From: Yeosuana aromativorans
Lineage (GTDB): Bacteria; Bacteroidota; Bacteroidia; Flavobacteriales; Flavobacteriaceae
DNA length: 64,000 bases
Assembly: GCF_014646655.1 (NCBI RefSeq)
Contig: NZ_BMNR01000005.1
Location: 280,511 to 344,510 of the forward strand
Direction: 5' to 3'
A program made the translations under genes and the position numbers. The notes under the pieces were generated by a model. It was not told the DNA's origin and ran no database searches. It saw only the letters and a list, made by a program, of their open reading frames with translations. Of this stretch, positions 1 through 9,124 are shown one piece after another; position 1 is the first letter of the stretch, and each line of letters begins with the position of its first letter.

Positions 1-2
1 CA

Positions 3-560
3 CTAGTAGTTTCAGGTGCCGCTGGTGCTGTAGGGAGCATTGTTGGACAAATTGGTAAAATATTGGGGTTAAACGTTATTGGTATAGCCGGCACAGATGA
101 AAAAGTGAATATGATAACCTCAGAATTTGGATTTGACCACGGTATTAACTACAATTCATCAACCAATATGAATGCAGCTATTAAAAAAGTAGCAACTAGT
201 GGTGTAGATATTTATTTTGATAATGTTGGTGGCCCTATTTCAGATGCAGTACTATTTAATATTAACAAATTTGCCAGAATGATTATTTGCGGAGCCATTT
301 CGGTATATAACAATACAGAATTACCCCAAAGTGTAAGTGTACAGCCATTTTTAATAAAAAACAGTGCATTAATGCAAGGTTTTATTATATCAAATTTTTC
401 TGAGAAATTTCCGGAAGCTATAAATCAATTAGCCACATGGTTAGCTGATGGAAAATTAACCTATACCGAGACAATTGTTGAAGGTTTTGAAAATATTCCA
501 AAAGCATTCATTGATTTATTTGACGGAAAAAATAAAGGGAAAATGATTGTTAGAATCTAA
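3..560 (+). CDS. NADP-dependent oxidoreductase, MDR superfamily (5' truncated by window)
   Basis: The reading frame is open from base 3 and the true start lies upstream of the window; 185 C-terminal residues are present. It opens with VVSGAAGAVGS, the glycine-rich nucleotide-binding loop of zinc-independent medium-chain reductases, and carries the FDNVGG motif about 75 residues later. This places it with the CurA / prostaglandin reductase / leukotriene B4 dehydrogenase-like enzymes, which reduce activated double bonds with NADPH in the cytoplasm. The physiological substrate cannot be read from the sequence. It converges with the next gene, with 14 bases between stops. Confidence 0.9.
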   Translation, partial: LVVSGAAGAVGSIVGQIGKILGLNVIGIAGTDEKVNMITSEFGFDHGINYNSSTNMNAAIKKVATSGVDIYFDNVGGPISDAVLFNINKFARMIICGAISVYNNTELPQSVSVQPFLIKNSALMQGFIISNFSEKFPEAINQLATWLADGKLTYTETIVEGFENIPKAFIDLFDGKNKGKMIVRI

Positions 561-574
561 ACAAAGTAAACCTA

Positions 575-1204
575 TTACTGTTCCTCTGGGCTATTTTCGG
601 TCAGTACTATATCTTTGGTAGCCACATACATGCCGTCCTTTTGTTGTTCCAATCTGAGCATGCTTTGTACTGCCTTTGCTCGGCAAGCCAATGTTAGGTC
701 TGGTATTAGCGGATCATCATTAAAAAAGAATGCATTTAATTCGTATTCTGGTTTGCCAGGTTGTTTAATGATGCGATGGATTTGTTTTAATTCCTTGGTA
801 TGCATGTATTTGCCAGGCATGAATGTATAAAAGGTATAATGACCATCAGTGTCGGTTTTTATCCAGCCACGATGATATACATAACGCTTACGTAAATCAT
901 CACGTTTCATTTCATAATTACCATTCTCATCAGGTTGATAGATGTACAGAATCACATCACTGGCAGGTGTGACACCATCTGGTTCGAAAATGGTTCCTGA
1001 AATTTTTAGTTTATTGGGTTTTGATGCAAAATCAGGAATGGTATCAACGTTATTCAATTGAGATTCTGAATAATCATAAATAGGACTACGTTTTTTATAA
1101 TTAAACGGAATGGTTTCTGAAGCATCGGCTGTTTCTTGAGCCAAAAGGATGGTATTTGAACTTATCAAACAGACCAGACTAAAAAGAGTTACTAGATTTT
1201 TCAT
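575..1204 (-). CDS. Secreted intradiol ring-cleavage dioxygenase-like protein
   Basis: 209 residues with a typical signal peptide (about residues 1-22, ending near LLAQ), so exported. The rest matches the beta-sandwich fold of intradiol dioxygenases: an early KISGTIFEPDG strand, then YQPDENGNY, then GWIKTDTDGHYTFYTFMPG, the usual T-D-x-x-G-x-Y-x-F-x-T-x-x-P-G signature. Catalytic members bind Fe(III) with two Tyr and two His. Here a Tyr and one His (QIHRII) can be placed, but the usual H-x-H pair is not obvious, so catalysis is uncertain. Such proteins are common in Bacteroidota and mostly uncharacterised. Confidence 0.75.
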   Translation of the reverse strand: MKNLVTLFSLVCLISSNTILLAQETADASETIPFNYKKRSPIYDYSESQLNNVDTIPDFASKPNKLKISGTIFEPDGVTPASDVILYIYQPDENGNYEMKRDDLRKRYVYHRGWIKTDTDGHYTFYTFMPGKYMHTKELKQIHRIIKQPGKPEYELNAFFFNDDPLIPDLTLACRAKAVQSMLRLEQQKDGMYVATKDIVLTENSPEEQ

Positions 1205-1330
1205 GGGGCTAATCTTATTAATTCGTTTAAAATTAAATCATTATGCCCGTTAAAGAATTAAAAATCTTATGAACGCAGGATTTTTTCGTTAAAATGATGA
1301 CAACGACAAAAATCATCGATAAAAATAACA

Positions 1331-1876
1331 CTAAGAAGTCAATATAATTTTTTGTTCCCAGTCCCAAGTTTTACTTGGCTCTCTAGATGTCAAAATTAAA
1401 TGATTGACTTCAAAGGTGTTTGCATATCCCATTTTACTAAAAAAGTCAAAACTAGCTTCCAAAGTTGCTTTATCAAAAGTTTTGGAAATTGTTATATGTG
1501 GTGTTTTACTAATTTTAAGTAAACTGCTTTTGAAGTGCAGATCACGTACCCAAATAGTTTTAAGTTGTTCATGGATTAAGTTTATTTCTTTAGTCACGGG
1601 AACATCTAAAAACAGTAGTTTTGGAAAGACCTTAAACCCTTCAATACTTAGATTAAACGTTTTATTATAAGCTAATTGAGTAAAAAAATTAATTAATTTA
1701 TCATGATATTGGTAATCCATATCAAATTGTGCCAAGGTGATGTGTGGGTTCGAATTAGATAGTGGATGATTTCCGTACTTAGTGATAAATTGCTTCTTGA
1801 AACCAAAAATATCATCATAAGTTGAATTTGTAGGAACAATTCTGATATTGTATGTTTTTATTATGGACATATTCAT
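1331..1876 (-). CDS. 2H phosphoesterase / 2'-5' RNA ligase (LigT-like) family protein
   Basis: 181 residues, cytoplasmic, no signal peptide. Two H-x-T/S motifs define the 2H superfamily: PHITLAQF near residue 45 and PHITISKTF near residue 126. These two histidines form the catalytic pair in LigT, CPDase and AKAP7-like enzymes, which act on 2'-5' or cyclic phosphodiester bonds in RNA or small nucleotides. The substrate is not predictable. The start at 1876 gives MNMS; a start two codons later is equally possible. It stands alone between two intergenic gaps. Confidence 0.8.
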   Translation of the reverse strand: MNMSIIKTYNIRIVPTNSTYDDIFGFKKQFITKYGNHPLSNSNPHITLAQFDMDYQYHDKLINFFTQLAYNKTFNLSIEGFKVFPKLLFLDVPVTKEINLIHEQLKTIWVRDLHFKSSLLKISKTPHITISKTFDKATLEASFDFFSKMGYANTFEVNHLILTSREPSKTWDWEQKIILTS

Positions 1877-1956
1877 TTGGTGAAAAGCTGAAAAAATTAT
1901 TGAAATCTGTTTTTAAACTAACAATACAACTGAACTCAATAGTTATTCAAAACCAA

Positions 1957-3075
1957 TTAACCAGCCAACGAAACGCCTATTAACGTTCCAATACCATAAG
2001 TAATGGCTGCGGCCAACAGACCAAATAACACTTGCCTAAAACCAGAATACCAAACACTTTTTCCTGTAAACAAGGTAATGGCAGCTCCTATTAAAAACAA
2101 TCCGAAGGCACTTAAAATGGTGCTAGAAATAATGGCATTTAAACCACCGGAAAAAAAGAACGGTATCACAGGAATAATAGCGCCAATTGCAAATAAAATA
2201 AAGGAGGCCACAGCGGCTTCCATAGCTGAACCTTGCAAGTCCTCTTTATTGATTCCCAATTCCTCTTTTACCAACACTTCATGGGCATGTTCCTTATTTT
2301 TCATGATATCATGGGCCATTTGTTTGGCTTGCTCTTTGGGAATGCCCTTAGCCTGATAGATCAATGCCAGCTCTTTCTTCTCGCCTTCCGGGTTGACCTC
2401 CAGCTCTTCCATTTCCAATTCCATTTGGTTTTCATATAATTCCTGGGAACTTTTTACTGAAATCCACTCCCCTAATGACATGGATAATGCGCCTGCCAGC
2501 AATCCAGCAATACCGGCCAACAATACCTCGTTTTGGCCACTGGTAGCACCAGCAATACCCATGACCAAACTAAAATTGGATACCAGTCCATCATTGCCGC
2601 CCAGTACGGCTGCTCTTAAGGCGTTTCCGCCAACAGAACGGTGCCTTTTTTCAAAACGGGACAAATTGGAACCTGAAATTTTATGCTTGTTATTGTCCAG
2701 AATATTTTTAAGGATTTCAACATGAGCCGTATCAGACAATGATGCATTTGTATTTGTTGTTTTTCTGGCTGAAATGATGGAGGACGCTATACTGCGTTCG
2801 GTATCCATTAAGACCCCCAATACATAATCATATCCTAATAGTTTTCCTATAATTTTTAAGGTTTTGGCTCGATTGGAAGGCTTTGGCAATTTTTCTATCG
2901 GTATGTTATGGCTTTTCATAAAAGCCAAGGCATGGCCCTGCTCTATGCCGCTCATTTCCTTGAAAATATCGGCTACATTATCATCGAGTTCGTTTTGGGC
3001 TAAAATGCCATATAAATAACTGGCATCTACCTCTGTTTGAATATTTTTTAGTGGATTCATAATTAGTGATTTCAA
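1957..3075 (-). CDS. Ferritin-like (erythrin) domain fused to VIT1/CCC1 Fe/Mn transporter
   Basis: 372 residues. Residues 1-135 resemble a short rubrerythrin-type four-helix domain, with E-x6-Y and E-x2-H motifs (TEVDASYLYGILAQNE; SGIEQGHALAF). Residues 145-372 are a VIT1/CCC1 integral membrane domain starting RSVGGNALRAAVLGGNDGLVSNFSL, with about five membrane helices and a long polar, Glu/Met-rich loop (MELEMEELEVNPEGEK) that binds metal in plant VIT1. The same architecture is known from MbfA-type iron exporters in alphaproteobacteria. Likely role: export or sequestration of Fe(II)/Mn(II), with the ferritin-like domain sensing or oxidising the metal. Monocistronic on the minus strand, upstream in transcription order of nothing obvious. 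Confidence 0.85.
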   Translation of the reverse strand: MKSLIMNPLKNIQTEVDASYLYGILAQNELDDNVADIFKEMSGIEQGHALAFMKSHNIPIEKLPKPSNRAKTLKIIGKLLGYDYVLGVLMDTERSIASSIISARKTTNTNASLSDTAHVEILKNILDNNKHKISGSNLSRFEKRHRSVGGNALRAAVLGGNDGLVSNFSLVMGIAGATSGQNEVLLAGIAGLLAGALSMSLGEWISVKSSQELYENQMELEMEELEVNPEGEKKELALIYQAKGIPKEQAKQMAHDIMKNKEHAHEVLVKEELGINKEDLQGSAMEAAVASFILFAIGAIIPVIPFFFSGGLNAIISSTILSAFGLFLIGAAITLFTGKSVWYSGFRQVLFGLLAAAITYGIGTLIGVSLAG

Positions 3076-3172
3076 AATGAAATTGTAAACTCACTAAGTT
3101 AGAATAAATCATGCGTTTATTTGCTGACTAAAGTCACATTATATCAACAAATGGATATTTAAATCCAAGCGT

Positions 3173-3856
3173 TTACTTTTTAAGAAATTTCTTGATATGA
3201 TCGTTGGAACCATAAACCACTAGAATATCATCAACATTCAACATATCGTTAGGATGTGCCAAACCTTGTACTTTTGTAATGTTTCTAGTTTTGCCTATGA
3301 TGCTTTTTTCTTCGCTATTGGATATGGTGGTCAATACCAACAAGTTGTAATTCTCACGAATGCCGATTTCCTTAATGGTTTTACCGGCGTATTTTTCTGG
3401 TAAATTAACCTCAACAATACTATAGTCATCACTCAACTCAAACGAATCCACAACACCTTTTAAACACAGCTTTTTTGCCCATCGTTCTGCTGATTCCTCT
3501 TCGGGGTGCACAATTTCATCCACACCAATAGCGTGCAATACTTTTTCATGCAAAGGCTCAATGGCCCTGCTAATTAACCGCTTAACCTGAAAATTTTTAA
3601 ACAACGCTGTGGCCATGACATTGGCACCTTTATTTTCCCCAATGGCAATAATAACCATATCGGTATCTGCCAAGGGCAATCCAGACACGGTAAATTCATC
3701 GGTGGCATCCATACAAATGGTGTGTGATATTTTTTCTTTGTAGACATCAACACGGTTCATATCGGTATCAATACCAATGACTTCATTTCCTTTTTCCGTC
3801 AATTTTTTGGCCAATGAGGCTCCAAAATTCCCTAAACCAACAATGATATATTTCAT
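3173..3856 (-). CDS. ktrA: Potassium uptake regulatory subunit, TrkA/KtrA family (RCK)
   Basis: 227 residues. The N-terminus is a Rossmann fold, MKYIIVGLGNFG with a GxGxxG loop at 7-12 and an acidic residue after strand 2 (GIDTD), which binds NAD(H) or ATP. Residues about 140-227 form an RCK-C (TrkA-C) domain. A single RCK-N/RCK-C pair is the KtrA arrangement rather than the double TrkA one. It is the cytoplasmic gating ring for the membrane subunit encoded 7 bases upstream in the same operon. Confidence 0.9.
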   Translation of the reverse strand: MKYIIVGLGNFGASLAKKLTEKGNEVIGIDTDMNRVDVYKEKISHTICMDATDEFTVSGLPLADTDMVIIAIGENKGANVMATALFKNFQVKRLISRAIEPLHEKVLHAIGVDEIVHPEEESAERWAKKLCLKGVVDSFELSDDYSIVEVNLPEKYAGKTIKEIGIRENYNLLVLTTISNSEEKSIIGKTRNITKVQGLAHPNDMLNVDDILVVYGSNDHIKKFLKK

Positions 3857-3863
3857 CTTTTCT

Positions 3864-5633
3864 TTAATTTATTGTAATTTCCTCTTTTGGATATCGATAG
3901 TTTTGTTGTTTTACTTTTTTGAATACAGCAATCAATATAGACAACATACTAACCCTTCCCACAAACATGACAACTATGATAACCAATTTGCTCAACGCAC
4001 TTAGTTTTGCTGTGATACCAAGACTTAAACCAACCGTACTATAGGCCGAAAAACATTCAAAAGCAATGTTTAACAAGCTCTTGTCGCTATCAAAAATTGA
4101 AATGAGCATGACAGCCAAGCCTATTACCAATAAGGACAAAGCAATGACCGCAAAAGCCCTTCTAACGGAGACATCGGCTATTTCACGTCGGAATATTTCA
4201 ATTTTTGCCTTTCCTCGTGCTAAGCTAATAAAGTTTAAGATAGCTACTGCAAAGGTATTGGTTTTTATACCACCACCGGTAGATGCTGGAGATGCCCCAA
4301 CCCACATCAATAGAAAAATCATCATGATAGTGGAAAAGTTTAAAGCTGACATATCTATTGTGTTAAACCCAGCCGTTCTAGGTGTGGCCGCTCCAAATAA
4401 GGCTGTTATGAATTTACCAAATCCGTGATGGGTTGCTAGCGTATTGTTGTATTCATTAATATAAAAAATAATTGTACCAAATACGGTTAATGATATGGTA
4501 GTTACCAATGCAATCCGGCTGTTTAGGTTGAGAACCCATGGGATATATTCTTTCTTTTTGTGTCCGAAATAAAATAACCGCTTAGTAAAGTAATACTTTA
4601 GATACTTTAAAATGTTAACTACAATTGGGAAGCCCAATCCGCCCAAAATCAAGGTCAGCACAATAACAGTTTGTAGGTAATAATTATATTTAAAACCCTC
4701 CTCATATAGATTGTTTGGCAGTGTTGAAAAACCTGCGTTACAAAATGCCGATATGGAATGGAAAACCGAAAAGAACAAGCGTTCTGAAAACGATTCAAAC
4801 AGTGCTTTATTTAAACTGGTAAATATCAATATGGCCGATGTTAATTCAATAAAAAAGGTAATGGCCAGAATCCTTTTTAAGGTAGAGAATACCTCACCTA
4901 GTTTATCACCAGTAACATCGCTTAATGTCAGCTGGTTTTCATAGGTTGATCCACCTTTAAAAAAATAACTGAAATAACTGGCAAATGTTAAAATACCCAA
5001 GCCCCCTATCTGTATCAAACACAAAATAATAGTTTGGCCAAACAAGGTAAAGTAGCTACCTGTGTCTACCACTATCAATCCAGTCACACAGACAGCGCTG
5101 GTTGAAGTAAACAAGGCGTTTAAAAATGAAATATCAGTATACGTTGCATTAGGCAACATGAGCAAAAAGGCACCAGCTAAAATGATTGACAAGAAACTTA
5201 TAATAAATAACTGTGCCGGGTTTAAGACCGTTCGCTTAAAATTAATGTTCTGTTCAGAAAATTCACGGGTAAAGGTCAGTATGATAACAAACTTTACCCA
5301 ATTATCATTGTACAAAAATGAGAGATGGTGATGGGCTTCTTCAGAAAAGAAATGAATGTACAAAACAAGCAAGGTGATAAAAATACTCACAATATCAAAT
5401 GCCAATACACTGTTTTTGATTTTCTTTTCCTTTGTGGTATACCGCAATACAGAAGTTAATACTCCCAGTAATAATATTACAAAATAACAGGCATTCAGCA
5501 CGCGTTGCACTCCCGGTGATTGCTCAAAACCGTAATCAAATATAAAAAGAAAGAGTCCTAGTAAGCTCAGTATAAAAACCAATCGATACAATTGTTTTAA
5601 AACAAATTGAAACGATATTTTAGTTATTCCCAA
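3864..5633 (-). CDS. Potassium transporter membrane subunit, TrkH/KtrB family
   Basis: 589 residues with many hydrophobic segments. From about residue 135 on it follows the TrkH/KtrB fold: repeated selectivity-loop regions such as STSAVCVTGL, FCNAGFSTL, RTAGFNTID and SAYSTVGLSLG, each with the conserved Gly. It is longer than typical KtrB (about 450 residues) because of roughly 130 extra N-terminal residues with three or four predicted membrane helices. Together with the RCK protein downstream it should form a Na+- or H+-coupled K+ uptake system. First gene of a two-gene minus-strand operon. Confidence 0.9.
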   Translation of the reverse strand: MGITKISFQFVLKQLYRLVFILSLLGLFLFIFDYGFEQSPGVQRVLNACYFVILLLGVLTSVLRYTTKEKKIKNSVLAFDIVSIFITLLVLYIHFFSEEAHHHLSFLYNDNWVKFVIILTFTREFSEQNINFKRTVLNPAQLFIISFLSIILAGAFLLMLPNATYTDISFLNALFTSTSAVCVTGLIVVDTGSYFTLFGQTIILCLIQIGGLGILTFASYFSYFFKGGSTYENQLTLSDVTGDKLGEVFSTLKRILAITFFIELTSAILIFTSLNKALFESFSERLFFSVFHSISAFCNAGFSTLPNNLYEEGFKYNYYLQTVIVLTLILGGLGFPIVVNILKYLKYYFTKRLFYFGHKKKEYIPWVLNLNSRIALVTTISLTVFGTIIFYINEYNNTLATHHGFGKFITALFGAATPRTAGFNTIDMSALNFSTIMMIFLLMWVGASPASTGGGIKTNTFAVAILNFISLARGKAKIEIFRREIADVSVRRAFAVIALSLLVIGLAVMLISIFDSDKSLLNIAFECFSAYSTVGLSLGITAKLSALSKLVIIVVMFVGRVSMLSILIAVFKKVKQQNYRYPKEEITIN

Positions 5634-5823
5634 CGTAATAAAGTAATTTTTTTGTAAAAATAAGTTTTATACAGCAAATGCTTCAAGTTTTCAATAAAAA
5701 ATATTAATACACACGCAACTATCCATCTACCAATTTGTTCATTTTAAGCTATTAAAATCTAGTCTATAAATTATTTTAACTTTTTTTTAACATCAGTTTT
5801 ATTCAACATATTTTCATAATTAA

Positions 5824-5858
5824 TACTTTTGTTAACCATTTGGTTAAACTAATTAGTT
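5824..5858 (+). promoter_or_regulatory. -7 box with two palindromes: candidate TetR operator of the efflux operon
   Basis: TACTTTTG at 5824-5831 fits the Bacteroidota -7 consensus TAnnTTTG. No TTG lies at the expected distance upstream. Directly after it is a perfect 16-bp inverted repeat (TTAACCA-TT-TGGTTAA, 5832-5847), abutting a perfect 12-bp palindrome (AACTAATTAGTT, 5847-5858) that ends four bases before the tetR start codon. The placement between promoter and start is typical of autorepression by TetR proteins. Binding is inferred, not shown. Confidence 0.6.
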
Positions 5859-5862
5859 AATA

Positions 5863-6474
5863 ATGAAAACACCCAAAGACCAAAACACGGAACAGAATAT
5901 ATTACAAGCTGCAAAAAGTGTCTTTCAGCGTAAAGGTATGGATGGGGCCAGGATGCAAGAAATAGCTGATGAAGCTGGAATTAACAAAGCCTTGCTCCAT
6001 TATTATTACAGAAGCAAACAATTGCTTTTTGAAGCCGTTTTTAAAAGTGCCTTTTCTCTGTTGGCTCCGCAACTAAACAAAATATTGAATGATGAATCTT
6101 CCTTAGAGGATAAAATCAAAAACTTTACAAGCAATTATATTTCGTTCATCAGCAAACATCCTTACTTGCCAAATTTTGTGATTCAGGAAATTAACAGAAA
6201 CCCGGAATTTATATTGAACATGAAAGGGAACATAGGGTTTCCAAATTTAGAAACCTTTAAAAAACAAGTGGATGATGAAGTGAACAAAAAACATATAAAA
6301 CCGATTAAAGCAGAGCAACTGTTTATCAATATTTTATCATTAAGTGTCTTTCCTTTTATTGGGGCTCCATTACTCAAAGCTATTGGCAATATCGATGACG
6401 CTCAATTTAAGGTATTGGTTGAAGAACGAAAAACACATGTCGCTCAATTTATCATCAACTCCATTAAAGCATGA
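5863..6474 (+). CDS. TetR/AcrR family transcriptional regulator
   Basis: 203 residues. The first 55 residues are a TetR-type helix-turn-helix: QNILQAAKSVFQRKGMDGARMQEIADEAGINKALLHYYYRSKQLLFEAVF is the region, with the G-x4-I-A-x-x-A-G-I-x-x-x-L-x-Y-Y spacing. The C-terminal half is a divergent ligand-binding helical domain. It is the first gene of an eight-gene export operon, with tolC starting four bases after its stop, so it most likely represses its own operon through the palindromes at 5832-5858. The layout resembles E. coli cecR with ybhGFSR. The inducer is unknown. Confidence 0.92.
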   Translation: MKTPKDQNTEQNILQAAKSVFQRKGMDGARMQEIADEAGINKALLHYYYRSKQLLFEAVFKSAFSLLAPQLNKILNDESSLEDKIKNFTSNYISFISKHPYLPNFVIQEINRNPEFILNMKGNIGFPNLETFKKQVDDEVNKKHIKPIKAEQLFINILSLSVFPFIGAPLLKAIGNIDDAQFKVLVEERKTHVAQFIINSIKA

Positions 6475-6478
6475 TGTC

Positions 6479-7729
6479 ATGAAATACAGTGTTATTTATA
6501 TTACTTTGCTTCTATCATTTAGTGCATTTGCCCAAGAGCAACTATCATTGGAAGATTGCTACCAGCTGGTTGATAAAAATTATCCATTGGCAAAACAGCA
6601 ATCCTTGTTAGAAAATCAAAACGCTTATGATTTAGAGGCTATCAAGACCCAAGCTTTGCCACAACTCAGTTTGGCTGCACAGGCCACTTATCAGTCAGAA
6701 GTTACGCAAGTACCCATACCCAATATGGGAATTGAGCCATTAAACAAGGATCAATATCGAGCTACCGCAACCATTAATCAATTGATTTACAATGGCAATC
6801 GCATTGAAGCGTCATTAAATGCCCAAAAAACAAACTTAAAAACCCAACAAAAACAAGTTGAAGTGAGTTTGTACCAACTTAAAAAACAGGTTAACCAAAT
6901 CTATTTTTCCATTCTATTGTTGCAAGAAAAAAACGCTTTGCTAGAGGCCAAACAAGAACAGCTAACAACTCGTATTAAAGAGGTGAAATCTGGGATAGAA
7001 TATGGCACAGTTTTACCGGCATCGGATAAAGTGCTCGAGGCCGAATTAATAAAAATCCAACAACAGCTTTTAGATAATAACTATAACAAAAACAGTTTAT
7101 TTGAAACCTTATCATTACTCACTGGATCTGACTTAAACCCAAAAATATCCTTAGAGAATCCTGAGCTTACTGCACCTTTGCAAGCAGGTATTTCCCGTCC
7201 AGAATTGGAATTGTTCCAACTTAAAAAAGAACAAATACAAGCAAATGAACAACTGCTTTCCAAAAATAATTATCCCAAACTTTCAGGATTTGCAACAGGC
7301 GGTTATGGCAATCCAGGTTTGAACATGTTGGATAATTCGTTTCAAGGATTTTATACCGTTGGATTGCAATTGAACTGGAAGGTTTTTGATTGGAATTCAA
7401 ACAAAAAAGAACGGCAATCCCTTTTGGTAAAAAACGATATTATTGATACAGAAACAGAGGTTTTTAATTTAAAAACCAACATGGAGCTGAGACAACAAGA
7501 ATCAGACATGCAAAAAATAAACGAGTTGATTGCAACCGATAACCAAATCATCAAGTTAAGGCAAGGCGTTTTAAAAGCCGCAGAATCACAATTAAAAAAC
7601 GGCGTGATTACCGCTTCTGCTTACATTACGGAATTGACCAATTTATTTGAAGATGAAACCAATTTAAAAACACATACCATACAGTTATTACTTGTAAAAG
7701 CCAATTACAACATCACTAAAGGACAATAA
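6479..7729 (+). CDS. TolC family outer membrane efflux protein
   Basis: 416 residues from the ATG at 6479. This start is chosen because it begins a clean signal peptide (MKYSVIYITLLLSFSAFAQ); an upstream in-frame extension would run back through tetR. The body consists of long amphipathic coiled-coil helices broken by beta strands (for example TINQLIYNGN and VGLQLNWKVFDW), the duplicated outer membrane factor pattern. It should form the outer membrane channel for the HlyD/ABC-2 exporter encoded immediately downstream. Confidence 0.92.
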   Translation: MKYSVIYITLLLSFSAFAQEQLSLEDCYQLVDKNYPLAKQQSLLENQNAYDLEAIKTQALPQLSLAAQATYQSEVTQVPIPNMGIEPLNKDQYRATATINQLIYNGNRIEASLNAQKTNLKTQQKQVEVSLYQLKKQVNQIYFSILLLQEKNALLEAKQEQLTTRIKEVKSGIEYGTVLPASDKVLEAELIKIQQQLLDNNYNKNSLFETLSLLTGSDLNPKISLENPELTAPLQAGISRPELELFQLKKEQIQANEQLLSKNNYPKLSGFATGGYGNPGLNMLDNSFQGFYTVGLQLNWKVFDWNSNKKERQSLLVKNDIIDTETEVFNLKTNMELRQQESDMQKINELIATDNQIIKLRQGVLKAAESQLKNGVITASAYITELTNLFEDETNLKTHTIQLLLVKANYNITKGQ

Positions 7730-7732
7730 ACC

Positions 7733-8626
7733 ATGAAGACACACATACACATTATATCCATTTTAAGCATCGTATCCACTACCCTTTTATCTTGTGGTAA
7801 CAGCAATGACAGAGCTGATGGCTATGGCAATTTTGAAGCCACAGAAATTATGGTTTCTGCTGAGAACAACGGAAAACTAGAAGCATTCAATATACAGGAA
7901 GGCCAACTACTTGAAAAAGATGCTTTTGTTGGGTATATTGACACCATTCCGTTATCCTTAAAACGCGAGCAATTAGACGTTTCAAAAACCACAACCATAT
8001 CAAAATCAAAAGGTGTTTTGTCGCAAATCAGTGTTTTAAGAGCACAGTTGGAGACTGCTAAAAAGAACCGAGAACGCATTGAAAATTTATTAAAGGATAA
8101 CGCAGCGACCCAAAAACAACTGGATGACATCAATGGTGAAATTGATGTTTTAAACCAAAAAATAATCAGCATAGAAACCCAAAACACACCAATTGTCAAT
8201 GAATTGAAAAACATTGATATTCAAATCAAACAAATTGAAGACCAGATCCAAAAAAGCAAAATCATCAACCCCATTCAAGGAACTGTTTTAGTAAAATATG
8301 CAGAACCTAAAGAAATCACATCATTTGGCAAGCCATTGTACAAAATAGCTGATTTAAACACCATGCAATTGCGCGTTTACATTAGCGAAACCCAACTTGC
8401 CAATATTAAAATTGGTCAAGAGGTTACCGTTAAAATTGATACAGATACATCCATAAAATCCTATAAGGGAACTATTACATGGATTGCTTCGGAAGCTGAA
8501 TTTACACCCAAAATCATTCAAACAAAAGAAGAACGCGTTGCTTTGGTGTATGCCGTAAAAATCGACGTTAAAAATGACGGTGCCCTTAAAATAGGCATGC
8601 CAGCTGAAATGTGGATTGACAATTAA
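7733..8626 (+). CDS. HlyD/MFP family periplasmic adaptor lipoprotein
   Basis: 297 residues. The N-terminal signal ends in a lipobox LLSC with Cys21, so it is probably anchored as a lipoprotein. A split biotinyl-lipoyl-like domain (about 35-75 and 180-215) flanks a long coiled coil (85-180) and is followed by a beta-barrel domain (QEVTVKIDTD onwards). This is the membrane fusion protein of a tripartite exporter, comparable to YbhG. It lies three bases after tolC. Confidence 0.9.
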   Translation: MKTHIHIISILSIVSTTLLSCGNSNDRADGYGNFEATEIMVSAENNGKLEAFNIQEGQLLEKDAFVGYIDTIPLSLKREQLDVSKTTTISKSKGVLSQISVLRAQLETAKKNRERIENLLKDNAATQKQLDDINGEIDVLNQKIISIETQNTPIVNELKNIDIQIKQIEDQIQKSKIINPIQGTVLVKYAEPKEITSFGKPLYKIADLNTMQLRVYISETQLANIKIGQEVTVKIDTDTSIKSYKGTITWIASEAEFTPKIIQTKEERVALVYAVKIDVKNDGALKIGMPAEMWIDN

Positions 8627-8656
8627 ATAACTCTAAATAATTAAAATACCAGTATT

Positions 8657-9118
8657 ATGGAAGACAAACATATTTATAATGTGAACATAGCTTGGACACA
8701 AGACCGAAAAGGAATGATGTGTTCACCAGAATTGCACAAAGCAGATAATAACGACATGAACTGCATTGAAGTTGCTACACCACCACAGTTTTCAAGTGGT
8801 ATGCCCAATATTTGGTCGCCAGAACATTTGTTCACTGCAGCCGTTAGCAGTTGCTTAATGACTACTTTTTTGGCAGTTGCTGAATATTCAAAATTTGAAT
8901 TCGTAAGTTTTAAATGTGGTGCCAAAGGTGTTTTGGATAAAGTGGATGGAAAATTTGTGATGACCGAAGTATTACTGTTTCCTGAGGTTACTATTTCCGA
9001 AGAAAGCCAGCGGGATCGTGCTTTACGGATTTTGGAAAAATCAGAAAAAGCGTGTTTGATCTCCAATTCCATTACATCAAAAGTAACCATGGAACCAAAA
9101 ATCATCGTTCAAAATTAA
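8657..9118 (+). CDS. OsmC/Ohr family protein
   Basis: 153 residues with the OsmC fold. The two redox cysteines can be placed: one in SSCLMTTFLAVAE (about residue 72) and one in KACLISNSI (about residue 137). OsmC/Ohr proteins reduce organic hydroperoxides using thiols in the cytoplasm. It is inside an export operon, between the adaptor and the first ATPase gene, which suggests that the exported or inducing compound is an oxidant or reactive lipid. An intergenic gap of 30 bases precedes it. Confidence 0.88.
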   Translation: MEDKHIYNVNIAWTQDRKGMMCSPELHKADNNDMNCIEVATPPQFSSGMPNIWSPEHLFTAAVSSCLMTTFLAVAEYSKFEFVSFKCGAKGVLDKVDGKFVMTEVLLFPEVTISEESQRDRALRILEKSEKACLISNSITSKVTMEPKIIVQN

Positions 9119-9124
9119 GACACA

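Noticed and set aside
8674..9105. 143-codon antisense frame over osmC
   Set aside because: Complete shadow of the OsmC gene with no independent support.
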